61,606 nucleotides of DNA from Cyanobacteria bacterium REEB67 (GTDB taxonomy: Bacteria > Cyanobacteriota > Vampirovibrionia > Obscuribacterales > Obscuribacteraceae): assembly GCA_018971775.1 (NCBI GenBank), contig JAGXAB010000032.1, positions 1-61,606 on the forward strand. Direction: 5' to 3'. A model generated the notes under the pieces. The model did no database searches and had not been told where the DNA came from. It saw nothing but the letters and a program-made list of their open reading frames with translations. Below are positions 9,059 to 17,906 of this stretch, piece after piece (position 1 is the stretch's first letter; each line of letters begins with the position of its first letter). The position numbers and the translations under genes are program-made.

Positions 9059-9355
9059 TCAGGCACTCTTTTCTTCAGCACCATTATTGGCATCACAGCG
9101 CTGGCGATCGGCCTGGCACTGCTCACACTTGGCCACAAGGCGGGAATACTTCATCTTTAGACCTTTGGCGATGCTGGCAACAGTACCGAAGCTCGGTTTG
9201 CGCTGACCGCGCTCGAGGTTACTCAAAAAAGCGCGATCCACACCGGAGCGATCGGCGAGCTGTTCCTGAGAAAGAGACAATGATTTGCGACGTTCGCGCA
9301 TCGCTTCTCCGAGACAGGTGTAAAGATGAAGATGCGAACTTTTCTCGTTGCTCAC
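9059..9355 (-). CDS. XRE-family helix-turn-helix regulator with cysteine tail
   Basis: 98 residues from GTG at 9355, selected because GGGAGG stands eight bases upstream. The Cro/CI-type DNA-binding domain occupies residues about 15-75: LGEAMRERRKSLSLSQEQLADRSGVDRAFLSNLERGQRKPSFGTVASIAKGL in outline (helix two SQEQLADRSG, recognition helix RAFLSNLERG). The end carries CEQCQADRQRC, three cysteines spaced like a metal or redox site, then a polar tail. It faces the small gene at 9595 with a 240-base gap and may autoregulate; no operator could be identified. Confidence 0.85.
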   Translation of the reverse strand: MSNEKSSHLHLYTCLGEAMRERRKSLSLSQEQLADRSGVDRAFLSNLERGQRKPSFGTVASIAKGLKMKYSRLVAKCEQCQADRQRCDANNGAEEKSA

Positions 9356-9594
9356 TGTTTTTCCTCCCACAGAAAATTTAGGCTGACCGGCCACAACGGC
9401 CTGTTACTGGGACGGACCCAAATTGCACCGGTTCCCTTTGGTGAAATCGTGGGTAAACGCCCACAGCAAAAAACCCTTATAAACGGATGGGTAATCGCGG
9501 AAATCCCTCTAATATTGACCAAATTGCCTTCGTTCGGGAACTATGTACGGTCTCATCCTGTCGTACAAAATACCAGAACACGGAGGTAGCAGCG

Positions 9595-9783
9595 ATGAGT
9601 AGCAGCCAAGACAAAAGACCGCCCGACAGCGAAGGCTGTCTGGATGAAGCGATGGACCGCAGTAATCGCGAATTGAGGCTCCTGGCTAATTTTTATCATC
9701 AACATGGATATCTGGACCGGGCTCAGGAAATTTATAGAACAGTCTTGAGGATTCAAGACGATCGAAACGAAGACGAAGTCTAG
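9595..9783 (+). CDS. Short TPR-like protein, 62 residues
   Basis: Start ATG at 9595 is fixed by GGAGG nine bases upstream. The centre, LRLLANFYHQHGYLDRAQEIYRTVLRI, fits a single tetratricopeptide repeat unit, and both ends are acidic. One TPR is too little for a solenoid, so it probably acts through dimerisation or by capping a larger partner; this is inferred. Neighbours are an XRE regulator on the opposite strand and a DUF1304 gene about 100 bases downstream. Confidence 0.65.
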   Translation: MSSSQDKRPPDSEGCLDEAMDRSNRELRLLANFYHQHGYLDRAQEIYRTVLRIQDDRNEDEV

Positions 9784-9886
9784 TGCATGAACAGATGACA
9801 TTTTGGCTGTAAAGCCGAAAGAGTAGGTACAATCAGCGCTGGAAAGCCCAGAGTCGCTGCTCTACTTTTGAGGAAAGCAAACCCAG

Positions 9887-10246
9887 ATGTCGATCATTTG
9901 CAAAATCCTGACGTTCCTTATCGCCTTAGAACACTTCTACTTCCTTTACGTCGAGATGTTCCGCTGGACCGCTCCGCGCACCCGCAAAGCCTTTGGCACC
10001 ACGGAAGAATTTGCCCAGGCTTCAAAAGTACTGGCGGCCAATCAAGGTTTATACAATGGTTTCCTGGCAGCCGGCCTGGTCTGGGCTCTCGCTGCCGGGC
10101 CGGATCTGGCCAAAGCGCTGACGATTTTTTTCGCCGGCTGCGTTACCGTAGCCGGACTTTACGGTGGTGCCACGGCTAATAAGCGCATCTTTTTCGTACA
10201 GGCCTTACCCGGCTTTTTGACATTGCTTTCGGCCTTTTTACTTTAA
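9887..10246 (+). CDS. DUF1304 family integral membrane protein
   Basis: 119 residues with four hydrophobic segments. The family signature is clear: EHFYFLYVEMFRWTAPRTRKAFG at residues about 15-37, then LAANQGLYNGFLAAGLVWAL near 48-67 and a third helix with VAGLYGGATANKR. DUF1304 members are small inner-membrane proteins of unknown role. The ATG at 9887 follows AGGA at a rather long spacing of eleven bases. It is not tightly linked to a neighbour. Confidence 0.9.
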   Translation: MSIICKILTFLIALEHFYFLYVEMFRWTAPRTRKAFGTTEEFAQASKVLAANQGLYNGFLAAGLVWALAAGPDLAKALTIFFAGCVTVAGLYGGATANKRIFFVQALPGFLTLLSAFLL

Positions 10247-10308
10247 TTGAGAATTTCTCTAGATTCACTCAAAATTTTCTCTACATCGCGTCCAGGAGTT
10301 TGCGCAAC

Positions 10309-10926
10309 ATGAATTTAACAGACTATTCATTCAGACCAACCCTCCGAAGCTTTACCGCCTTAGCCCTGATCGCCACCGCCCTCGGTGCCGTCACAGCGGC
10401 CTCGGCGCAGGCTCCTCAGTCTTCCTATCAACCGCTTGCCGCTCCGGGCAGCACACCACTGCTTCCCGCCATCCCGAGCAACAATGCTTACGGCAATGGC
10501 ACCGGCAATCCCAATGCTACGAGCAATAGCGGCACGACACCGGCAGCGCGACAACCGCTCAATGATACTGCCGCCATCCCTCCGGCCATAGTGGCGACCA
10601 CCACTAATGGTATCGACGGCTACCACGTGCGCCGCTATCTTGGCGTAGTGCGCGGCATCAAAGTCTTCCAGCCGACGATTGGACAAAATTTCAGAGCCGG
10701 ATTGAAAGGCATCATCGGCGGCAATATCAGCTCCTATTCCGAGATGATCGAAAAAGCACGGCAAGAAGCCTACGAACAACTTCTGACACGCAGCACCGCC
10801 CTCGGTGCAAATGCCGTGATCGGTCTGCATTATGACAGCTCGGCCTTTGGTCTGGGCGGCGCATCGGAGATGGGCACAGAAGTGATTTGCTACGGTACGG
10901 CCGTTTACCTGGAAGCGGACCATTAA
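10309..10926 (+). CDS. Exported YbjQ/DUF74-like heavy-metal-binding domain protein
   Basis: 205 residues. ATG at 10309 sits ten bases after AGGAG, preferred over an in-frame TTG nine bases earlier that would touch the ribosome site. A signal peptide (ALALIATALGAVTAASA, residues about 17-33) is followed by a Pro/Ala/Asn-rich linker of some 65 residues and then a YbjQ-like domain: GYHVRRYLGVVRGIKVF, IGGNISSYSEMIEKARQEAYEQLL, ANAVIGLHYDSS and TEVICYGTAVYLE. YbjQ proteins are usually cytoplasmic pentamers of about 100 residues, so an exported form with a long linker is less common. Confidence 0.8.
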   Translation: MNLTDYSFRPTLRSFTALALIATALGAVTAASAQAPQSSYQPLAAPGSTPLLPAIPSNNAYGNGTGNPNATSNSGTTPAARQPLNDTAAIPPAIVATTTNGIDGYHVRRYLGVVRGIKVFQPTIGQNFRAGLKGIIGGNISSYSEMIEKARQEAYEQLLTRSTALGANAVIGLHYDSSAFGLGGASEMGTEVICYGTAVYLEADH

Positions 10927-10959
10927 GAATGCCGTCCAGATTTCCGTCCGGATTTGATT

Positions 10960-12252
10960 TTAGCGCGACTGCGCCGGGGCGTCGTCGACCTTGATGCGAT
11001 ATAGGTGAAAAGGCCTCTGCCTCTGGTCCTGACCGAAATGAAACCAGGGTCCGCGATGGAATTGGCTAACCGTAATATAAAGGTAGCCATCGCTGGCCAG
11101 ACAGAGACGGTCCGGCCAGATTAGCCTTTCATCGCGCACCAATTTTTGCATGGTGCCATTGGCGTCGCGTCGCCAGATTTCGTTATTTTCAACATCGGTT
11201 AGATAAAGACGGTTCTTATCGTCGCATTCCAGGCCATCAGAGGTACCGACTTCACGATCCAGAGATTTGATTGTCTTTTCAACAGCCGCCTCGCTTACGG
11301 CAGGATTGCAGAGCGCATCTACGGAAATGCTGGAAAGAGCAAGCCCGGCAAGTGGCGAGTAATAGAGCAAACTGGTGTCGGGGCTGAGTGCCAGACCGGC
11401 TACACCAGCTGTCCAATCGGTCTTATTGTCTTCCGAAACGCGCATGCGTACCATTTCACCTTCGGCGAAAATAACAAAGTCAGGTTCGGCGGAGACCGAC
11501 GGATGGCCGTGCAAGCGGCGGAAACTTTTGCCTGTTTCGAGATCAATGACGATCAAACCACTTTTACCAAGCGGCGCCGGATCGCCGATGATAGCCGTAC
11601 CGTCTTTGCCGATCCGCGAAACAATGCGCAGATCTTTTAAAACGGTTGTAGGCAATGCAACCTCAGGCGGAAAAGTCCATTTTTTAACGATCGCTCCGGT
11701 TTGCAGATCGAGAGCAATGAGCTTGACGGCACCGGGCACTACATCCTTACCGACACGGCCGGAATCTAACAACCAGAGACGATTTTTGCTGTCGATTTGA
11801 CAGCCGAGCACAGACACCAAACGATCCCCGGCGTTGGTGGCATCCCACTGATTGGTCTGTGCATCCGGATAGGCGACACACTTACCGTCTTTTAAAACTC
11901 CGACAGTGTAAGGGCCGTTTTGATCGTAGCGCGGGAAGCAGACAAAAACACGCCCATCTTTCGATACGGCCACTCCACGCGGCATCATTTCATCAAAACT
12001 GCCGACAAGCTCGAGACCGCTTTTTACGCCGCTAATGGCGGAGACATTGCTTGAAGCGGATGTCGTATCTTTTGACGCACCATCAGTGGCACCGCCGGCA
12101 GGAGCAGGGGCCTGCGGAACGGAGTCGGCAGACAATGCTAAAAGACTCTCGGCACTAACAGGCAAGGTGTCGGCAAAGACCGGTAAGACGCCGCAACTGA
12201 GAGCAAGGAGACAAGCAATACTGCCGGCCGGTAAAATATCAATTAAGCGCAA
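10960..12252 (-). CDS. Exported royal-jelly (yellow/MRJP)-like beta-propeller protein
   Basis: 430 residues with a signal peptide (LPAGSIACLLALSCGVLPVFAD) and an Ala/Ser-rich linker before the propeller. Features shared with the major royal jelly/yellow family are MPRGVAVSKDGRVFVCFPRYDQ near residue 90, GCQIDSKNRLWLLDSG near 150, GVAGLALSPDTSLLYYSPLAGLALSSI near 285 and SDGLECDDKNRLYLTDVENNEIW near 338. Bacterial members are secreted or periplasmic, and their substrates are mostly unknown. The start is TTG at 12252, supported by GAGG eight bases upstream. It converges with the YbjQ-like gene. Confidence 0.85.
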   Translation of the reverse strand: MRLIDILPAGSIACLLALSCGVLPVFADTLPVSAESLLALSADSVPQAPAPAGGATDGASKDTTSASSNVSAISGVKSGLELVGSFDEMMPRGVAVSKDGRVFVCFPRYDQNGPYTVGVLKDGKCVAYPDAQTNQWDATNAGDRLVSVLGCQIDSKNRLWLLDSGRVGKDVVPGAVKLIALDLQTGAIVKKWTFPPEVALPTTVLKDLRIVSRIGKDGTAIIGDPAPLGKSGLIVIDLETGKSFRRLHGHPSVSAEPDFVIFAEGEMVRMRVSEDNKTDWTAGVAGLALSPDTSLLYYSPLAGLALSSISVDALCNPAVSEAAVEKTIKSLDREVGTSDGLECDDKNRLYLTDVENNEIWRRDANGTMQKLVRDERLIWPDRLCLASDGYLYITVSQFHRGPWFHFGQDQRQRPFHLYRIKVDDAPAQSR

Positions 12253-12467
12253 GTCGATGGCCTCAAGGGATGCAGATATCGGATTTTATACTCTTTAGAC
12301 TTTCGGCGGAAGTATCTATGATGTCAGTTTATTGCCGCAAAACAGCAACCAAAGTAGCAGAGGATGGCAAGCGGAGAGACTCACAGTGTCTTCACACACC
12401 GACAAAATTACCCTGCTAATATAAGTTCAAGTAAAACTCATTACTTAGTACAAATGGAGTGTAATTC

Positions 12468-12695
12468 ATGAAAAGACTAGCGTTGTCGATCGTTTCTGCT
12501 GCTTTCATCATGGCCCCGGCGGCCTTTGCTGAAGATGCCGCACCGGCCGCTTCCACAGCTTCGACCACTACGGCCGCTGCTCCTGCTGCTAAAGCCCACA
12601 CCGGCAAAAAGCATCACCATCACCACAAGGCCAAAGCTTGCGCTAAGAACTGCGCCAAGTCAGCCGCTCCAGCCGAGACACCTGCCGCCAAATAA
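12468..12695 (+). CDS. Small exported His/Ala/Lys-rich protein
   Basis: 75 residues with a signal peptide ending in AFA (residues 1-21), then an Ala/Thr-rich stretch and a basic core GKKHHHHHKAKACAKNCAK with five consecutive histidines and two cysteines. The composition recalls acid-shock protein Asr and periplasmic metal-buffering peptides of other bacteria; sequence homology cannot be claimed. The start has GGAG at a spacing of eight and a TAATAT element lies about 50 bases upstream. It is monocistronic and converges on the LCP gene, separated by a hairpin. Confidence 0.75.
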   Translation: MKRLALSIVSAAFIMAPAAFAEDAAPAASTASTTTAAAPAAKAHTGKKHHHHHKAKACAKNCAKSAAPAETPAAK

Positions 12696-12755
12696 AGCAG
12701 GAAAAGAGACGCTCTGCAGAGAGCGCCGATGCGGAATCAAATCAGATTCAAACCA

Positions 12756-12786
12756 AACGGCAGGGCTTCGCAAGAACCCTGCCGTT
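12756..12786 (-). terminator. Intrinsic terminator between convergent genes
   Basis: Perfect ten-base stem AACGGCAGGG/CCCTGCCGTT with an eleven-base loop. Read on the minus strand it is followed by TTTGGTTTG, so it best serves the LCP gene that ends at 12798, though the stem could also stop the His-rich gene coming from the other side. Confidence 0.7.
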
Positions 12787-12797
12787 CGCTATTCTGA

Positions 12798-14546
12798 TTA
12801 TTGACCCGCACCGTCAGCGCCACCACTTCTGGCGCCCTCCGGCTTGAGCTCCGGCCGCAATTCCGGTCTAGACTCGCCCCGCGGCTCGGCTTTAATCTCA
12901 TTGCCTCCATTTTCGGGTGTGGTTTCACCATTGCGATTCTCGCCTCCGCGATTTTCGCGATATTCACCGCTGCGGGATTTTTCATTCGGCTCGGCGGCAG
13001 GTGAGGCTGCACTCTCGCCGACTTCGCGCGCCGTTTCCCGGGCGCCCTCACGCGTCGTTTCGCGCACGCCATCTTCGCCTGCACCGTTTAAACCGGTCGG
13101 ACCTTCCGCACCACCGGCAGTACCTGGGCCATTGTCAACTTCCGGATCGACTACCGGAATGCCGGCCGTGTTATCGACAGGCGGGGGAGCATCGCCAAGT
13201 TGCGGACGGCTGGGACGATTTGCCTGGGGATTGGAGACCAGAGGCTGAGGCATGCCGGTCGATGCTACATAAGGCGCGTCGACACTGGACATGGTGATTT
13301 TATCGATGTCAAAATCGCCGCGAGCAAAGACTGTTAGTGAAGTATTGAGGTTGCCGACTGAGGCCGTTACCACTTCGTTTTTGCCGCCCAGATCGTTATT
13401 GAGCATATTGGCATCGGCGGTATTGCCATACTGGGCGATGATGCGCGTGCGCGTGAAGGGCACTTCCGGCTGGTCTTTGCCGACACTGGCCATATAGCCG
13501 AGCTTGCCCAGGGCGCGCGCCACTTTGCTGCCCAGTGTCGGATCGGCGGTCGTATTGATGACGCAGACACTGAGATTGCGGCGACAGGCGACACGATCTT
13601 CTTCGGGATTGGCCAGACGCAGGGCCAGCGTGCGAGCGTCGGTGGTAGCCACCCAGTCACCGTTGCCCGCAAATTGACCGGGCAGCATGACAAACTTGAA
13701 GTTGGCCTTGGGCACACCGTGCACGTAGTTCAGACATTCAAACATTTGCACATCGGACATGTCCGTGTCGATGCTCTGTCTGGCGATTTTGATCAAAGCC
13801 GGTACGTGAGGCCAGGAGCGAGGGTCCATCATTTTGCGCATGGCAGCTTGCAAAAAGATCTGTTGCCTTTGCACGCGACCGATGTCGCCGAGCTCATCGT
13901 GCCGATAACGCACGAAGCCCATCGACTGGTTGCCGGTAAGGGTGTGCACCCCGGGATCAAGGTCGATTTTGAGCTTGGCCGTCCAGTCCATATAGCTCAT
14001 TTTCTTCGGCACTTCGACGGTGACGCCGCCGAGTTCGTTGACCAGAGCGACAAGACCTTGAATATTCATCACCACATAGTGATCGATGGGTACATTCAAA
14101 AGCCCGGTAATAGTAGCTTTTGCCAGCTCCGGTCCGCCCAGGGCATTGGCCGAATTTATTTTTTGAATGCCGTACTTGCCGATGTATGCTTCGGTATCGC
14201 GCGGGATGTTCAGTACTGAAACACGCGTCAGAGCAGGATAGAGAAAAACAACCATCATCGTATCGGAACGACCGTTCAGAGCGATGCGATCGGCCTTGAC
14301 GTTTTGACCACGACGGGGCGCTTCATAAACGACGTCGGTCCCCATAAAGAGCACGGTCATCGGCTGACTGAGAGTGCCGAAGTTAAAACCGAAAGGTGGC
14401 GTATTGGCGGCCGGCAATGGGATATGCGCAATGCGTCCGATTGGCCGTAAGAGATTGATAAAAGCTGACCACTGCCAGAAAATCAAGCCAAAAAAGGCGA
14501 CGACGGAAGCACAGATGATCGCAACCGTCTTTTGTGTTCTGTTCAA
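12798..14546 (-). CDS. LytR-CpsA-Psr (LCP) family protein with LytR_C domain
   Basis: 582 residues. LCP enzymes transfer undecaprenyl-linked glycopolymers to the cell wall or surface. One N-terminal membrane helix (residues about 8-28) anchors an extracytoplasmic LCP domain: VLFMGTD, RSDTMMVVFLYPAL, VLNIPRDTEAYIG, KINSANALGG and RYRHDELGDIGRVQRQQ, which contains the conserved Arg/Asp residues. A LytR_C domain follows (VCVINTTADPTLGSKVARALGKLGY and RIIAQYGN, residues about 330-400). The last 150 residues are a low-complexity Pro/Gly/Glu/Arg tail. The start is TTG in a TTGA overlap with the MFS stop, so the two genes are coupled. Confidence 0.92.
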   Translation of the reverse strand: MNRTQKTVAIICASVVAFFGLIFWQWSAFINLLRPIGRIAHIPLPAANTPPFGFNFGTLSQPMTVLFMGTDVVYEAPRRGQNVKADRIALNGRSDTMMVVFLYPALTRVSVLNIPRDTEAYIGKYGIQKINSANALGGPELAKATITGLLNVPIDHYVVMNIQGLVALVNELGGVTVEVPKKMSYMDWTAKLKIDLDPGVHTLTGNQSMGFVRYRHDELGDIGRVQRQQIFLQAAMRKMMDPRSWPHVPALIKIARQSIDTDMSDVQMFECLNYVHGVPKANFKFVMLPGQFAGNGDWVATTDARTLALRLANPEEDRVACRRNLSVCVINTTADPTLGSKVARALGKLGYMASVGKDQPEVPFTRTRIIAQYGNTADANMLNNDLGGKNEVVTASVGNLNTSLTVFARGDFDIDKITMSSVDAPYVASTGMPQPLVSNPQANRPSRPQLGDAPPPVDNTAGIPVVDPEVDNGPGTAGGAEGPTGLNGAGEDGVRETTREGARETAREVGESAASPAAEPNEKSRSGEYRENRGGENRNGETTPENGGNEIKAEPRGESRPELRPELKPEGARSGGADGAGQ

Positions 14547-15874
14547 GACTGTCTCTCCAACTCCAGTTTGCCGGTTGCATCGGGAAGGAGCGAAGGCAGA
14601 GTCAAACTACAAATGAAAGCTAAAATCATTCCGCAGGCACCGACCATATATGGGCTGACGGCGCCGAAACGGCCGAATAAATAGCCGCCGAGCGCCGGTC
14701 CGAGGATGCGACCGAGGGTGGCCAGCGATTGACCGACACCGAGCACGCCCCCGACGCATTCGCGAGGAGCGAGCTTGGAAAGCATCGCCTGATTACAAGG
14801 GGTGTTCAGACCGGAACCGATTGCCAGCACGGCCATAACGGCATAAATCGTCGGTACGTTCGGACAAAACGGCGTGGCAAATAAACCGACGGTCAACAGA
14901 GCCGTGCCGACATTAATGATTTTGCGCTCGCCATATTTCTTGGTGGCGCGGTGTGCGCCCTGGATCAAACAAATGCAGACGCCAATCCAGGTGAAGAGAA
15001 GACTGTTGTCCACCGGCGTAAAATGAAACTTCTGCGAGGTGAGCAAAACGATTGTCGCTTCCATGTTGGCAAAGGCAAAGGTGGCGAGGAAAAAGATAGC
15101 CAGCGAACTCTGGAGCTTTTTGTTCGCCAGTGTCTGAGCGATGAAGCTCGCCCCCACGCCGTAGCGCTCTTCGCCGGCATGACTGCGCTTTTCCGGTTCT
15201 GGCAGCAGGAAAAAAGTAAGGACGAGATCGAGCAGGCTAAAAAAGGCAGCGACAAAACCAATCACTTGCAGGCTGTGCTCGGCAAACCAGGGCAGACCCA
15301 TGGCCAGAAGCATCTTTTTACTGGAGAGAAAGCCACCCATGGCCGGTCCAAGCACAAAGCCGACACCGAAGGCGGCAAAGATAGCGCCCATGCCTTTGGA
15401 GCGGGTCTCATCGGTAGTAACATCCGACACATAGGCCTGGGCCACGGCTATGTTGGCATTGCCCATACCGGCCACAAGTCTCGAGACAAAGAGCATGACG
15501 AGCGAACCGGACAATCCCCAGATCACGTAGCCGATGAAGGAAGCGAGCAAACTGACCAGGAGCACCGGTCGGCGACCGATTTTGTCCGAGAGACGGCCCC
15601 AGAAAGGCGTAAAGATAAACTGGGCGAAAGAATAACTGGCGATGAGCAGACCAACTTCGAAGTCTGTGGCATGAAACTGCTGGGCGTAGGTCGGCATGAC
15701 CGGGATGATTAAGCCGAAACCGAGCAAATCGATGAAGACGGTGAAAAAAAGCAGAAGCAGCAGAGGCTTGCCTTTCGGAGCCTTTTCGCCGGGTGCTTGC
15801 AGGGGGCCGGCCCCATCCTTTCGATCTGTGCCGCCGTTATCTTGAGACTGGGTGGGTGATTCCGGTGATTCCAT
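14543..15874 (-). CDS. MFS transporter, drug/H+ antiporter type
   Basis: 443 residues with about twelve hydrophobic segments. Motif A is seen as GRLSDKIGRRPVLL near residue 95, and a second G-rich motif, GMGAIFAAFGVGFVLGPAMGG, near 158 resembles motif C of antiporters in the TetA-like group. N- and C-terminal tails are polar and probably cytoplasmic. The stop overlaps the TTG start of the LCP gene by four bases, suggesting that the exporter acts with envelope glycopolymer attachment or simply shares its promoter. The substrate cannot be told. Confidence 0.88.
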   Translation of the reverse strand: MESPESPTQSQDNGGTDRKDGAGPLQAPGEKAPKGKPLLLLLFFTVFIDLLGFGLIIPVMPTYAQQFHATDFEVGLLIASYSFAQFIFTPFWGRLSDKIGRRPVLLVSLLASFIGYVIWGLSGSLVMLFVSRLVAGMGNANIAVAQAYVSDVTTDETRSKGMGAIFAAFGVGFVLGPAMGGFLSSKKMLLAMGLPWFAEHSLQVIGFVAAFFSLLDLVLTFFLLPEPEKRSHAGEERYGVGASFIAQTLANKKLQSSLAIFFLATFAFANMEATIVLLTSQKFHFTPVDNSLLFTWIGVCICLIQGAHRATKKYGERKIINVGTALLTVGLFATPFCPNVPTIYAVMAVLAIGSGLNTPCNQAMLSKLAPRECVGGVLGVGQSLATLGRILGPALGGYLFGRFGAVSPYMVGACGMILAFICSLTLPSLLPDATGKLELERQS

Positions 15875-16127
15875 GTGACTGTTTGCAACCTGACTGAAGG
15901 GCTAATAATTGCCGTGGCGAGGCCTTAGAGCCCACCAATTTAACTCTGTATAGTCTAGCAATCGCATTGGTAGCGTTTAAGCTCTGACTGACCTAGCGAT
16001 GAAAAGATTGACCTGGTCGGCCTTTACAGACTGTAGATCGGCCTGTCAAATAGATTAATTTTTGGCCCAAAGCTGGCCCCGGCGGGCATATTGAGACTAA
16101 TTACGAAGCCGCTGCCAAAAATATCAA

Positions 16128-17906
16128 ATGCCCCCAAAGCCATATCAAGAAGAACTTCGCGAGAAATCACCGCAGCTGCGCAAGGCAGCCGGAAATGCTC
16201 TCTTGACCGCATCCATGACCGGCTCCGACTCCGGCACAATCGACTCCGGCACAATCGGTGCCGGCACGACAACTTTTCAAAGTCAAAAGAGCACTCCTCA
16301 ACCTCCGGCCGAATTAAAGCTCGGCGCAGATTATGAAGTGCTCAAATTGATCGGGCAAGGCGGCATGGGCTGTGTCTAAAAAGTCAAAGACAAGCGCAAA
16401 AATCAGGTCGTCGCCGTCAAAGTAGTGCGCCCCGAGCTGGCAGCAGATCCGCGAGCGCTCAAGCGTTTTGCCCAGGAAGCGGAAGCGGCCATGGGCCTGA
16501 TCCACCCGAATCTGGTCCCGGTCTACGCCCAGGGATTCACCGAGGGTGGTGCCCCTTATCTGGTCATGGAGTATTAAGAAGGGACATCGCTGGACAAAGT
16601 ATTAGCCAGGGAAGGCAGTCTCGATGTCAATCGCGCCGTCGACATCTGTCAGCAGATCTGTGAAGCGCTTGAACACGCGCACCACAAAGGTATCGTCGAC
16701 CGCGATTTGAAACCCAGCAACATCGTCCTCTGCGACAGAGATAGTGGAGCCATCGAGACCAGGGATCTGGTGCGCATCGTCGACTTTGGCATAGCAAAAG
16801 TATTGGCCGGGCCGGAATCTCGTAAAACATTCGATCTGACTCATACTGGCGACCTCTTCGGCTCAACGAGTTATATGAGTCCGGACAATCCAGTGCAGAC
16901 AATCGTCAAACACCTGAGCGATCCACCAGCACCGCTCAAACAAACGGCCCAGGGCCAACCTATAACTCCCAGCCTGGAAGCAATCATCATGCACTGCCTG
17001 GCCAAGGCTCCCGATGATCGCTATGGATCGATGCAACAACTGCGTCAAGATCTGAGCAATGACACACTCAGTGAAAAAACAACATTTGCAAAACCGCCGC
17101 GGCACAAGAGGCAACCCTTGCCCCTGGCGCTCAAAATCGCAATGGTGGCGCTGGTCAATTTTGCCGCCGTGAGCGTTGCCTTGACCCAGGACCGCGCAGC
17201 CGTGCAGTCAGCCACCAACGCCCAGAATATTATTGCCAGCTGCGAGCAAGTCAAACAGGATGTCGATCTGATCAGCGAATGCAGAAATACTGGCACAGAC
17301 GCATTCGGCGTCCAGTTTAGTCGACAGTGGGAAATCGTCACGCGCGACAACGAACATCTCGCCACTCTTCTCCCCAACGGCAGCCCGCATCAGCGCCAGC
17401 GCGGGCTGGCCGGCGGATCATTACGGCAGTGCCAGAATGCTTTAGTCAAAGCCAAAATATGATTGGATCAAATCAAATGGCCCAAGTTTAACCAACCGAT
17501 GAGTGCCGCCGCCATGGCCGCAATCAAAGCGAAGCAGTCAACACCGCATCAGAGCGCCGAAGAAGGCAATCCAGCCGCAAAGGCCCTCGAGCTCGAATTA
17601 CAAGAGTCGCAGTCGCTGCTCAAAGCTGAAGATGAGTATCACACCAGCTATTCAAGGCTCGAGGATACGCTCGAGCAAATCAAACAGCAAGAGCAAAAAG
17701 TCTTGTACGCCGAACCAGCTACTAACAGTAAAAACCTCTGGTTAGGAGTGCTGACCGCGCTCAATCTTTTTGGTTTATTCTTCGTAGTCGGCGGCAGCAG
17801 GGGTTGGCCCCCCCCTCTACAAAACACGAGCGAAAAAACCGCCGCGATTATTGATCGAGAAGTAGTGGTGGATGGGTGTTTTGAAAGACTCTCAAATCAA
17901 GATTGA
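16128..17906 (+). pseudogene. Decayed Ser/Thr protein kinase gene with three in-frame stops
   Basis: One reading frame carries a recognisable kinase: LIGQGGMGCV, then after a TAA (16377) KVKDKRKNQVVAVKVV, LIHPNLVPVYAQGF and PYLVMEY, after a second TAA (16575) EGTSLDKVL, GIVDRDLKPSNIVL, VDFGIAKVL, GSTSYMSPD and NPVQTIVKHLSDPPAP, then a membrane helix and a coiled-coil tail broken by TGA at 17460. Each stop is one substitution from a sensible codon (Tyr, Leu, Trp/Arg). The catalytic HRD has become DRD, and some 45-50 residues between the SPE motif and NPVQ are missing in frame. The end overlaps the convergent gene by 59 bases. Closest relative in the window is the kinase at 38977. Confidence 0.88.

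Noticed and set aside
12600..12660. His5 tract as an engineered tag
   Set aside because: It is in the middle of a natural Ala/Lys-rich exported peptide with codon variation (CAT and CAC) and no vector sequence around it.
14951..15712. 253-codon frame antisense to the MFS gene at 14543
   Set aside because: Very polar and Lys/Glu/His-rich as expected from reverse-reading hydrophobic codons; no ribosome site.
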